Below, one piece after another: positions 1 through 7,948 of a stretch of DNA of 64,000 nt (positions are counted from its first letter, which is position 1; every line of letters starts with the position of its first letter). The stretch is from positions 213,817-277,816 of the forward strand of contig PGXY01000004.1 in assembly GCA_002839375.1 (NCBI GenBank). The letters are read 5' to 3'. The notes below the pieces were generated by a model. It worked only from the letters and a program-made list of their open reading frames with translations. It was not told the DNA's origin and ran no database searches. The DNA comes from Spirochaetae bacterium HGW-Spirochaetae-1. GTDB taxonomy: Bacteria > Spirochaetota > UBA4802 > UBA5550. The position numbers were made by a program, and so were the translations under genes.

Positions 1-1
1 T

Positions 2-370
2 GAACGCCTTCGGGAGGACGAGGCTATAACATCCCATGATCCTTCATTCACCTACTCCGATGCCTGGCTTATGCAAAAGGTAGGACCCGATACAGGAAAA
101 AAATTTCCCCTTTATTGGGATGAGACTACCCTGGGCAGCGACAAAGACAATGCCATTGCATTCAATGATCCGGCGGCCTCGCCGCATCATGCTAAAATTA
201 AATGCATAAGGGATGCCTATTATCTTTTTGATATGATATCGGATGGCGGTACCTATCTTAACGGCAACAAGCTGCTCAGGCCCAAAATCCTCTATGACTG
301 GGATGAAATCCGCGTTGGCAAAACGCATTTTATATTCCGCGGCTCAAAAATCACCCGCGAGACCCTTTGA
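2..370 (+). CDS. FHA-domain protein, 5' end outside window
   Basis: The frame is open from the window edge, so the true start lies upstream and only the C-terminal 122 residues or so are seen. They form a forkhead-associated fold: a GSDKDNAIAF strand/loop, then SPHHAKI (the usual S-x-x-HA phosphothreonine-binding segment), then DGGTYLNGNKL matching the family NGT-x-x-NG loop, then DEIRVGKTHFIF. FHA domains bind phosphothreonine peptides in signalling or secretion complexes. The partner is unknown. It ends about 200 bp before a response-regulator phosphodiesterase, but shared function is inference. Confidence 0.8.
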   Translation, partial: ERLREDEAITSHDPSFTYSDAWLMQKVGPDTGKKFPLYWDETTLGSDKDNAIAFNDPAASPHHAKIKCIRDAYYLFDMISDGGTYLNGNKLLRPKILYDWDEIRVGKTHFIFRGSKITRETL

Positions 371-408
371 CAAACCTGCTTGACAAAAAAATACCTCCAA
401 TAAAATTG

Positions 409-437
409 TTGACGATTCGTCATTTTTCGGATATTTA
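409..437 (+). promoter_or_regulatory. Putative sigma-70 promoter overlapping a small palindrome
   Basis: TTGACG at 409-414 and TATTTA at 432-437 are 17 bp apart, upstream of the HD-GYP gene. A 13-bp perfect palindrome, TGACGATTCGTCA (410-422), overlaps the -35 and could be an operator. This is motif reading only. Confidence 0.35.
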
Positions 438-575
438 ATTAAGTACTATAGTTTCGTATTCCTTAATCACCTTGGGGGAAAACCTGCTTCTTTGAGGTTC
501 CCATAAACAAGGCAATAATTCAAAAAAACATGCCATGAAACAGTATGGTACGACATTCCAAATTAAACCATAGCT

Positions 576-2201
576 ATGAATAAAATAACTGCCATACAGG
601 AAGAGCCGGCGAGACTGCTTATCGTCGACGATGAACCGCTCATAAGAAAAATCCTCATTAAATATCTGAGTGATAAAAATTACATAATCGATACGGCTGA
701 AGATGGAAGCCTTGCCCTGGAAAAATTGCAGCACAGCCCTTTTGACCTGGTCCTCACGGACCTTCGCATGCCGAAAATGGGCGGCCGGGAATTACTAAAA
801 TTAATGTCCGAGCGCTTCCCTGATATTCCAAAAATCGTTCTCACGGGCTATGGCACCAATGAGGATATCATCATAGCCCTCAAAAATGGCGCCTATGATT
901 TTTTAACCAAACCCATCACCGATTTTACCATCCTGGATCACTCTATTCAGCGTGCCATTGAAAGGAAACGCCTCAATGACAAGAATAAAAAATATGTAGA
1001 ACAGTTGACACAGATCAATGAAATAATCTCTATGCTGAACAGCGGGAAAAGCACCGAGGATGTTTTCTACACGCTGTATATAATCCTGAAACGAATAATC
1101 CCCTTTAACCGTCTTGCCCTGACTATCCTGGATTTTGAAAACAATATCACCTTGAAGCTGGTGGAATCGGACAGAAAAATCCTTCTTAACAAAGGAGATA
1201 CCTTTAACATTACCGATACATCCCTTGAGATTGCTTCGGAAAAGAAAATAGCCCTGAATATAACGGACCTGGCCGAGTATTTTCATGAAAATCCCCTTTC
1301 TACTACAACGCAATTACTTATCGATGAAGGAATGGCATCCTATCTTGCCCTGCCCCTGATAGTAAATAACATCACCCGGGGATTTCTCCTCTTTGCTTCC
1401 GATAAAAAAGCCGCTTTTACCAGGGAACATATTACTTTTCTCGAATCCATAAGCGGTCAGATCGCCCTCAGTATCCAGCGCGGTGAACTTCTTTTTGAAA
1501 TTGAACAGCATACAAAAAACCTGGAACACCTCGTTGAACTGAGATCCCGGCAGATCATTAAAACACAGAAAACCACAATTTTTGCCTTGAGCAAACTGGC
1601 TGAAGCCAGGGATATGGAAACCGGCGATCATCTGGATCGCATTAGAAGCTACAGTGTATTCCTTGCCCAGCTTCATAAGTATATTGGCAATAACAAAGAA
1701 ATAACCAGCCGTTACCTTCAGGACCTGTATGATTCCTCTATTCTTCACGACATCGGAAAGGTAGGTATTCCCGATATCATCCTGCTCAAGGAAAGTTTTT
1801 TAAATAACGCCGAATTTGAGATAATGAAAAGCCACACCACCATTGGATATGAGGCTCTTCGTTCGGCAACCCTTGAACTTGGCTCCGATTCCTTCCTCAA
1901 CATGGCCATGAATATCACCCGGTATCATCATGAGCGTTGGGATGGCAGAGGATATCCGGAAGGCCTTATCGGAGAAGCAATCCCCCTTTCAGCACGCATA
2001 GTAGCCATCACCGACGTCTATGACGCCCTGACGTCACGACGTCCCTATAAAGATGCCTATTCCCATGAAAAGGCCATCATGATCATGAAAGAAGAATCAT
2101 CACGTTTTGATCCCCAACTTTTTACTGTTTTTATGGATAATAACCATGAATTCAACAACATCCGCTTACGGATATCCACAGAGGAAATGATAGGTATTTA
2201 G
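576..2201 (+). CDS. Response regulator with GAF and HD-GYP domains (c-di-GMP phosphodiesterase)
   Basis: The 541-aa protein has three parts. The N-terminal receiver domain has acidic pair D18/D19, phosphoacceptor D62 in LTDLRMP, T90 and K112. The middle region (about 150-310) looks like a GAF sensor. The C-terminal HD-GYP domain has ARDMETGDH, HD at 391-392 in LHDIGKVGIPD, and HHERWDGRGYP from 451. HD-GYP enzymes hydrolyse cyclic di-GMP, and the key metal ligands appear intact, so activity is likely. The receiver implies control by a histidine kinase that is not in the window. Two bases separate the stop from the rhomboid start, so the two genes are probably cotranscribed. Confidence 0.92.
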   Translation: MNKITAIQEEPARLLIVDDEPLIRKILIKYLSDKNYIIDTAEDGSLALEKLQHSPFDLVLTDLRMPKMGGRELLKLMSERFPDIPKIVLTGYGTNEDIIIALKNGAYDFLTKPITDFTILDHSIQRAIERKRLNDKNKKYVEQLTQINEIISMLNSGKSTEDVFYTLYIILKRIIPFNRLALTILDFENNITLKLVESDRKILLNKGDTFNITDTSLEIASEKKIALNITDLAEYFHENPLSTTTQLLIDEGMASYLALPLIVNNITRGFLLFASDKKAAFTREHITFLESISGQIALSIQRGELLFEIEQHTKNLEHLVELRSRQIIKTQKTTIFALSKLAEARDMETGDHLDRIRSYSVFLAQLHKYIGNNKEITSRYLQDLYDSSILHDIGKVGIPDIILLKESFLNNAEFEIMKSHTTIGYEALRSATLELGSDSFLNMAMNITRYHHERWDGRGYPEGLIGEAIPLSARIVAITDVYDALTSRRPYKDAYSHEKAIMIMKEESSRFDPQLFTVFMDNNHEFNNIRLRISTEEMIGI

Positions 2202-2203
2202 AT

Positions 2204-3085
2204 ATGCACGGACAAAATGTAAGCTTCCGTTTCGGCGGTCCCATCACTCCCATGGTCAAAAAACTCATGATCATCAATGGGGCTATCTTTCTGCTGCAAC
2301 AATTTGTGAATCTTTTTTCGCCGGGAGCCATGGAGTCTCTTTTCGGATTGAATCATATTGGTCTCATTCATGAATTCAGGATATGGCAGCTCTTTACTTA
2401 TATGTTTCTTCACGGTGGCTGGCTGCATATCATATTCAACCTGCTTGCCCTGTGGATGTTTGCCGGTGAGCTGGAAAACCTCTGGGGAAGCAAATTGTTC
2501 CTCCGGTATTATCTCTATGGCGGGATTGGTGCCGGATTATTTATATCCATAATGAACTATATTATTTTCAATAAATATATGGCAAATCCCACCACCATCG
2601 GCGCCTCGGGAGCCCTGTATGCCATATTACTTGCCTATGGAATGATCTGGCCCAATCGCGAGGTTCTTCTCTATTTTCTCTTTCCCATCAAAATGAAATA
2701 CCTTGTCCTCATTTTCGGACTCATGGAGTTCTTCGGCACCCTCTCTTCCATTGGGGGCCAGGGAGGCAATATAAGCCATATAGGACACCTGGGAGGCCTT
2801 ATTTCGGGATATCTCTTTATCATGTATAAAAGGCGCGGAAAAATCGTCAGGCCCGTATCACCGACATCAAAAAAGGAGAATCTGCTGGGCAGATTGATGA
2901 AAAAAATCCGTCTGACCAAGAAGCGAAAAGAAATAGATACACGTATCAAGGCAAAGAAAATTATCGATGATCTTCTGGAAAAAATTGCCCGCAGTGGAAT
3001 GAGTTCCCTTTCTCCTGAAGAAAAAAGACAGTTGGAATGGGCACGCCGGCACTACTATCCCGAAAGGAACGATACGGTGCATTGA
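2204..3085 (+). CDS. Rhomboid family intramembrane serine protease
   Basis: Predicted polytopic membrane protease of 293 aa. The catalytic serine is S135 in GASGA and the likely histidine partner is H195 in HIGHLGGLISG. The HGGWLHIIFNLLALW segment matches the conserved first loop/helix with the H-x-x-x-N pattern of rhomboids. The hydrophilic C-terminal tail (about 215-293) is lysine- and arginine-rich and probably cytoplasmic. It follows the HD-GYP gene by 2 bp and ends converging with the next gene. Substrate unknown. Confidence 0.92.
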   Translation: MHGQNVSFRFGGPITPMVKKLMIINGAIFLLQQFVNLFSPGAMESLFGLNHIGLIHEFRIWQLFTYMFLHGGWLHIIFNLLALWMFAGELENLWGSKLFLRYYLYGGIGAGLFISIMNYIIFNKYMANPTTIGASGALYAILLAYGMIWPNREVLLYFLFPIKMKYLVLIFGLMEFFGTLSSIGGQGGNISHIGHLGGLISGYLFIMYKRRGKIVRPVSPTSKKENLLGRLMKKIRLTKKRKEIDTRIKAKKIIDDLLEKIARSGMSSLSPEEKRQLEWARRHYYPERNDTVH

Positions 3086-3107
3086 CCGGTTTACAGCGGA
3101 TAGGGAC

Positions 3108-3710
3108 TTATCTTACGAAGTGAGTCCTTCCGCAGAGGCCTTCATAATATTTTTTCCCGATAGAAACCTCATCGATCTGAAGAATCATTCTTCCCCTCAG
3201 CAGTCTCTTATTTACTTTTCGAACCTCTTCACCATCGCGGATAATGACTTTTAAATGCGATCGCATGCTTTTTTTTAAACTGTCACCCAGATTACATAGA
3301 TTGAGAAAAATACCCCGATAGAAGATGATAACAGCCTCATCGGAAGGAACATGCTCCAGGCATTTCCTTACTTTATCAAAATCAATGACCGTATAATCTT
3401 CAAGCTCAATATTTTCATTGAGCATCATGGCCCTGTCGAAAAGATTTTCCTCGCCGGTATTAAAATATTGTTCTATAAGAAGTTTGCTCAGGATGGTTTT
3501 CGTGGCGTGAATGGAACTGCGGAGATTCGATTCATATTGATCTCTGTCTATCCGGCCCTTTTCAAGCAGATCATTGGTACTTTGTACATATGCCCTGAAG
3601 GTATTCCATATTTCGGATATTTCAGCGGCATACAGTTTTATTAGTTCATCCAGCTCCCTTTGTGAAATCTTTTGAAAAGGTTTGAATTCCTCTTTTCCGT
3701 TGTCACTCAT
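3108..3710 (-). CDS. Hypothetical protein (cytosolic, possible PilZ-like tail)
   Basis: I do not recognise this family. An upstream in-frame ATG exists at 3740, but the ATG at 3710 is preceded by GGGAGGTGATTGTC, a near-perfect Shine-Dalgarno sequence, so it is preferred; the product is then 200 aa. No signal peptide or membrane span is visible. The first 90 residues are rich in charged helical sequence and the last 50 contain short alternating beta-like segments (VIIRDGEEV, GRMILQIDEVSIGKKYYEG). A PilZ relation is only a guess. Convergent with rhomboid, upstream of no obvious operon partner. Confidence 0.7.
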   Translation of the reverse strand: MSDNGKEEFKPFQKISQRELDELIKLYAAEISEIWNTFRAYVQSTNDLLEKGRIDRDQYESNLRSSIHATKTILSKLLIEQYFNTGEENLFDRAMMLNENIELEDYTVIDFDKVRKCLEHVPSDEAVIIFYRGIFLNLCNLGDSLKKSMRSHLKVIIRDGEEVRKVNKRLLRGRMILQIDEVSIGKKYYEGLCGRTHFVR

Positions 3711-3820
3711 GACAATCACCTCCCGGGACATATTGTCCATTTCAGTGACTGTTTTTAATATACTTAAATATATTCCCGTTGAGGCAAATTTTAGTATTTT
3801 TATGATATATTTTTTATATA

Positions 3821-4648
3821 TTATTTTGTATCACTTTTCAGCCGTTCACGCCTTGAGAGTATGGTGACAGGGTCTATCTCTCCCACATTATTAAAAATGT
3901 AATCGGGCTGATAGGGAAACCGATTCACCATCTTTCTCGATGTCACTCCCGACAGCACCAGGCAGCAGGTCATGCCCGCTTCAAGGCCGCCCACAATATC
4001 AGTGTCCATGCGGTCTCCTATCATAAAACTGCATGCCGTATGAACATCAAGCTTCCTGCGGGCCCAGTACATCATGGCCGGATTCGGCTTGCCCAGGAAA
4101 TACGGTGCTATGCCCGTAACCTTCGCAATAGGGGCCACAAGAGCGCCGCAGGCCGGGACCGGTCCGCGATGTGAAGGACCCGTAAGATCGGGATTAGTGG
4201 CGATAAACCGCGCCCCTTCATTGATGAGGTGAGTCGCTTCAATTATACTGCGATAATCATATTCCTCGGTTTCTCCGACTATTACATAATCGGGTTTGCT
4301 TTTCGTAATAACCGCTCCTATTTTTTCCAGTTCCACGAGCAGGCCCTTTCCTCCAATGACGAAGGCCGAGCAGCCTCCCGGTTTCTGATATTTCAGAAAA
4401 CTGGCCGTTGCCATGGCCGAAGTGTAAAAGTTTTCCACATCCACATCAATGCCCAGTTCATTAAGGCGGTCCCGTAATTCTTCCGGTGTATGATAGGAAT
4501 TGTTGGTCAGAAAAAGAAACTTACTCTTATTTCTTTTCAGCTTTCGGACGAATTCCTCTGCTCCCTCTATGAGCGTCTTTCCTTTATTTATGACACCATC
4601 CATATCAATTATAAAGGCCTTATCACAGGGTTTCAAATCTTTAGCCAT
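3821..4648 (-). CDS. HAD superfamily IIA phosphatase, NagD-like
   Basis: All four HAD motifs are visible: DMDGV (motif I, nucleophile and acid Asp), FLTNN (motif II), lysine in GKPNP (motif III) and GDRMDTD (motif IV). The spacing and the C2-type cap between motifs II and III (including PDLTGPSHRGPVPACGAL) match the NagD/4-nitrophenylphosphatase branch, which dephosphorylates small phosphometabolites. Start chosen at the second ATG (4648), before AKDLKPCDKAF, with a GA-rich leader GGAGAAGAGAAGT; an ATG 15 bp upstream is possible. Physiological substrate unknown. Confidence 0.88.
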   Translation of the reverse strand: MAKDLKPCDKAFIIDMDGVINKGKTLIEGAEEFVRKLKRNKSKFLFLTNNSYHTPEELRDRLNELGIDVDVENFYTSAMATASFLKYQKPGGCSAFVIGGKGLLVELEKIGAVITKSKPDYVIVGETEEYDYRSIIEATHLINEGARFIATNPDLTGPSHRGPVPACGALVAPIAKVTGIAPYFLGKPNPAMMYWARRKLDVHTACSFMIGDRMDTDIVGGLEAGMTCCLVLSGVTSRKMVNRFPYQPDYIFNNVGEIDPVTILSRRERLKSDTK

Positions 4649-4773
4649 ACTTCTCTTCTCCATTCATTATCCATTTTACCCATGCCTCGCAGAAATATGC
4701 CTGGACTCACTTATATGTAGGGTATTAAGTATAATACTATGTCAATATACAAATAATTTATTGTGTAAGTTGA

Positions 4774-4801
4774 TTGACATCAATATTTTTTTCTGTATCG
4801 A
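4774..4801 (+). promoter_or_regulatory. Putative sigma-70 promoter for MORN lipoprotein
   Basis: TTGACA at 4774-4779 and TATCGA at 4796-4801, 16 bp apart, about 70 bp before the MORN gene start. The -35 is perfect; the -10 is weak. Confidence 0.4.
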
Positions 4802-4872
4802 TGCTAATCCAGATGATAATGTTTTGATAATCCTGTCATTCATTCTTGAGAGCAGGATTGACCACGGAGAAG

Positions 4873-5694
4873 ATGATGAAACGAATTTCAGCTGCCTTAC
4901 TTTTATTGCTTCTTTTTTCCGCATGCAGCGCTACCTTTGGCAAATATGTTGGAGAATACAAGGGCAACAGAAGACACGGCACAGGAACCTATACCTATTC
5001 CAACGGTGATATTTACGAGGGACAATGGCGCGACGATAAGCGCAGTGGCAGGGGGAAATGCTATTATGCAGACTTATCAACCTATGAAGGGAAATGGAAA
5101 AATGATATGCGTAATGGCTTTGGTACATGCACTTACCCTTCAGGAGAAATATATACAGGCAACTGGGTAAACGACACCCGGGAAGGAAAGGGAACCCTGA
5201 CCTTCAATATCAAATCACAATGGTCCGACAATAAATATGTCGGTGACTGGAAAGAAGATAAAATGCACGGCCAGGGAACGTACTATTTCTCCGGCGGAAG
5301 TTATTATTCCGGTAAATGGGTTGATCATATCCGTTCCGGCCATGGCACCATGACATTTCCCAATGGAGATAAATATGTCGGTGCATGGGAAGATGATCAG
5401 ATGAACGGAACAGGTACCTGTTACTATCACAATGGCGATGTTTACAAAGGCTCATGGAAAAACGGTCATCGCCACGGCAATGGGGAACTCGTTGCGGGGA
5501 ATGGATCATACTACAGCGGCAACTGGGAAAAGGACGAAAGAAGCGGTCTGGGCACCCTGATATATCCTGATAAATCAAAATACCGGGGTTACTGGAAGGA
5601 AGGCAAACGTCATGGAAATGGAACTCTTTATTCTCCCGGCGGCAGGATTTTAAAAAAAGGACGATGGGATCAAGATTTCTTTACCGGAGAATAG
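4873..5694 (+). CDS. MORN-repeat lipoprotein
   Basis: The N-terminus has basic residues, a run of leucines, then FSAC, a plausible lipobox with the modified cysteine. The rest is about ten consecutive MORN repeats of about 23 residues with the pattern Y-x-G-x-W-x-x-x-x-x-x-G-x-G-x-x-x-x-x-x-G. MORN repeats form elongated beta-hairpin scaffolds and are often found in spirochaete lipoproteins; ligand unknown. Two adjacent ATGs (4873, 4876) follow GGAGA; the second has the better spacing. A histidine phosphatase starts 9 bp after the stop, probably in one transcript. Confidence 0.88.
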   Translation: MMKRISAALLLLLLFSACSATFGKYVGEYKGNRRHGTGTYTYSNGDIYEGQWRDDKRSGRGKCYYADLSTYEGKWKNDMRNGFGTCTYPSGEIYTGNWVNDTREGKGTLTFNIKSQWSDNKYVGDWKEDKMHGQGTYYFSGGSYYSGKWVDHIRSGHGTMTFPNGDKYVGAWEDDQMNGTGTCYYHNGDVYKGSWKNGHRHGNGELVAGNGSYYSGNWEKDERSGLGTLIYPDKSKYRGYWKEGKRHGNGTLYSPGGRILKKGRWDQDFFTGE

Positions 5695-5703
5695 GACCAC
5701 ATC

Positions 5704-6357
5704 ATGAATTACATACCCATACATAAAATCCCGGAGCAGAAACCTGCCTCTATTATCATACGTCATGCCGAAAGATTTTCCATTGATAATATGGTCAATG
5801 CCCTGGACATACGCCTCACGGAAAAGGGACACAATGACTCCCGCCTGCTTGGCAAAGAACTATCTAAGCTGGGACCAGCCACCATACATCACAGCCCCGT
5901 ACCACGCTGTCAGGAAACGGCCCTGGGAATTCAGGACGGCATCCTTGAAGCAGGAGGAACCGTGCAATTCGGTGGATTTCTCATGGAAATGGGCGGACCC
6001 TATGTGCTGGGTGACTGGATGGAACTTGTCGAAGAAACCCGCAAACACGGCAGCGATCCCTTTGTACGAAAATGGTTCAACGGTGAACTGATGGAGGGTC
6101 TCATGATGCCCGTCAAGGAGGCGGCATTTCTAACGATAAATGTCCTCGTTAAACAGCTCAGGGAAGATAAGGGTTCCTTCATCAATATCAGCCATGACTG
6201 GAATATTATGATTCTGCGGGAATTCTTTTTTGACATTAAACACGAAGAAGCGGGGCTTCCTGATTATCTTGACGGTATGGCAGCATATATCGATAATGGA
6301 CGGCTCCGCCTTCTCTATCACGACAGAGAAAAGGACATCACCCTCCCCCTTTCATAA
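5704..6357 (+). CDS. Histidine phosphatase family protein
   Basis: 217 aa with the histidine-phosphatase signature IIRHAER near residue 20 (phosphorylated His), SPVPRCQETA (the arginine and second motif), and a second catalytic His in NISHDWNIMIL. The family includes phosphoglycerate mutases and small-molecule or protein phosphatases; the substrate cannot be read here. No signal peptide, so cytosolic. It follows the MORN gene by 9 bp with AGGA before the ATG and converges on mogA with a 7-bp gap. Confidence 0.85.
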   Translation: MNYIPIHKIPEQKPASIIIRHAERFSIDNMVNALDIRLTEKGHNDSRLLGKELSKLGPATIHHSPVPRCQETALGIQDGILEAGGTVQFGGFLMEMGGPYVLGDWMELVEETRKHGSDPFVRKWFNGELMEGLMMPVKEAAFLTINVLVKQLREDKGSFINISHDWNIMILREFFFDIKHEEAGLPDYLDGMAAYIDNGRLRLLYHDREKDITLPLS

Positions 6358-6364
6358 GCCGGCA

Positions 6365-6853
6365 TTACACCGTACCGCAATCCGTTACCTGGCTCTTCAA
6401 AAGGTCCACGGCGTGGGGAATAGCCTTTTCTATGAACCCCAGATTCTCCCTCACCGCCTTAGGACTTCCCGGAAGATTAATGATAAGGCTTTTACCGCGT
6501 ATTCCCGAGACAGCCCGTGAAAGCATGGCATGGGGTGTTATGGCCAGTGACCGTGCCCGCATAGCCTCGGCAAAGCCGGGAGCTTCCTTTTCTATCACCG
6601 CCCTGGTAGCCTCGGGTGTGTTATCACGGGGTGCAAAGCCCGTACCTCCCGTGGTGAGAATAAGGTTAGCACCCTTATCCGCCAATCTGATCAGGCACTG
6701 CTGTATCTCCAGAAGATCGTCGGGAACAATTATTTCATCACAGACCTCGTATCCATGAGCTGTTGCCCAGCTCCGGATTTCGGGCCCCGAAAGGTCTTCC
6801 CTTTCTCCCCTCGAAGATCGATCGCTTACAGTGACTATCGCAACAGTTATCAT
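6365..6853 (-). CDS. mogA: MogA/MoaB family molybdopterin-binding protein
   Basis: Molybdenum cofactor enzyme of the molybdopterin adenylyltransferase fold. Visible motifs: AIVTVSDRSSRGEREDLSGP, TTGGTGFAPRDNTPEAT (nucleotide/pterin loop) and NLPGSPKAVRENL near the C-terminus. MogA adenylylates molybdopterin before metal insertion; MoaB homologues share the fold, so the exact member is not certain. Start chosen at the ATG at 6853, preceded by TGAGGCTGTT; the longer frame to 6901 runs into the upstream gene's end. It sits 22 bp after a PstS-like gene on the same strand, possibly one transcript. Confidence 0.85.
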   Translation of the reverse strand: MITVAIVTVSDRSSRGEREDLSGPEIRSWATAHGYEVCDEIIVPDDLLEIQQCLIRLADKGANLILTTGGTGFAPRDNTPEATRAVIEKEAPGFAEAMRARSLAITPHAMLSRAVSGIRGKSLIINLPGSPKAVRENLGFIEKAIPHAVDLLKSQVTDCGTV

Positions 6854-6875
6854 AACAGCCTCACATACCAAAAAT

Positions 6876-7709
6876 CTATATATTACCGGCGGCAGGGACA
6901 AATCCCGATTCTCTGATCAACTTTTGTCCCTCTTTACTCAATACAAATATTATATAAGATCGGGATTCTTCGGTAAATCGTTCTTCGATTACATATAAAT
7001 ACAAATCCCTGTAAATAGGGTAAGAAATATTTTTCATTTTTTTATCGGCATGCCCTTTCCCATCTACTCTAAGCGCCTTAACCTCGTTATTGAGAAAGGC
7101 AGAACCTACATAACCCAATGCATTTGTATTTTCTGCGACAAAGGCCAAAACCCCGCTGTTTGATTTTTGTACTAATGCATCTTTTATTATCGTATCACCG
7201 ATTCCCAGCGTGGCATTCCATATTTCCCATGTTCCTGATGAGCCGTCCCTGCTCACTGTGATAATTTTTTCCTTAGCACCATTGATTTGTTCCCAAGTCT
7301 CCATTTTTCCCGTATATATTTCCCGTAATTGCTTCATTGTAATTTTATCAGCAGAATTCTTTGGATGTACAATGGGGACAATATAATCATGGGCGACGAG
7401 AAATGATTTTAATGTAAGGCCGGCCTTCCCTGCCATATCCACATATTCACGAGAGGCAACTGACGAGGATTCGGCAATGTCACAAGAGCCTTTTATTAAT
7501 CCCTCCAGGCCTGAATGGGAACCTGCGGGATCAATATCGAATGATATATTTTTCCGCAATTGGTAAGCTGCCACAAGTTTTCGGGTCATGGGATCCATCG
7601 AAGTGGAACCCTTCACGATAATCACAGGTTTCTCATTTTTCAAACATGCCGTCGTAACAACGGAACCAGCTGTCAACAATATGATGCACATCCATAGTTT
7701 TAATTTCAT
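6876..7709 (-). CDS. PstS-like substrate-binding lipoprotein
   Basis: Starts at the ATG at 7709 with GGGAGGAACAACAGG upstream; a longer frame to 7799 lacks such a site. The first 24 residues are a lipoprotein signal (hydrophobic run, then TTAC). The body has the PstS-type ligand loops: IVKGSTSM, AGSHSGLEG and SRDGSSGTWEIW, which in the family wrap a phosphate ion. No pstCAB permease genes are nearby, so it may serve a distant transporter or act as a sensor. Adjacency to mogA raises but does not prove another oxyanion as ligand. Confidence 0.82.
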   Translation of the reverse strand: MKLKLWMCIILLTAGSVVTTACLKNEKPVIIVKGSTSMDPMTRKLVAAYQLRKNISFDIDPAGSHSGLEGLIKGSCDIAESSSVASREYVDMAGKAGLTLKSFLVAHDYIVPIVHPKNSADKITMKQLREIYTGKMETWEQINGAKEKIITVSRDGSSGTWEIWNATLGIGDTIIKDALVQKSNSGVLAFVAENTNALGYVGSAFLNNEVKALRVDGKGHADKKMKNISYPIYRDLYLYVIEERFTEESRSYIIFVLSKEGQKLIRESGFVPAAGNI

Positions 7710-7948
7710 CCTGTTGTTCCTCCCACCTTTATGAAATCGTCCATTGCCGCCAGTATTTTCACAGGGCCTACAGAAAATCAATGAATTATCTTTGCTCAAT
7801 AAATTTTCCCGAATCTTCGATAATCGTAATAAGAAACAGGTGCAGAGAGCACGCCGGAATATCTAAGGGTAGATACAAATATCAATTTATTTTGGCTTAC
7901 CCATCAGGCCCGGTTTTTATATAATTTCGCAGAACAGGATCAAAGAAT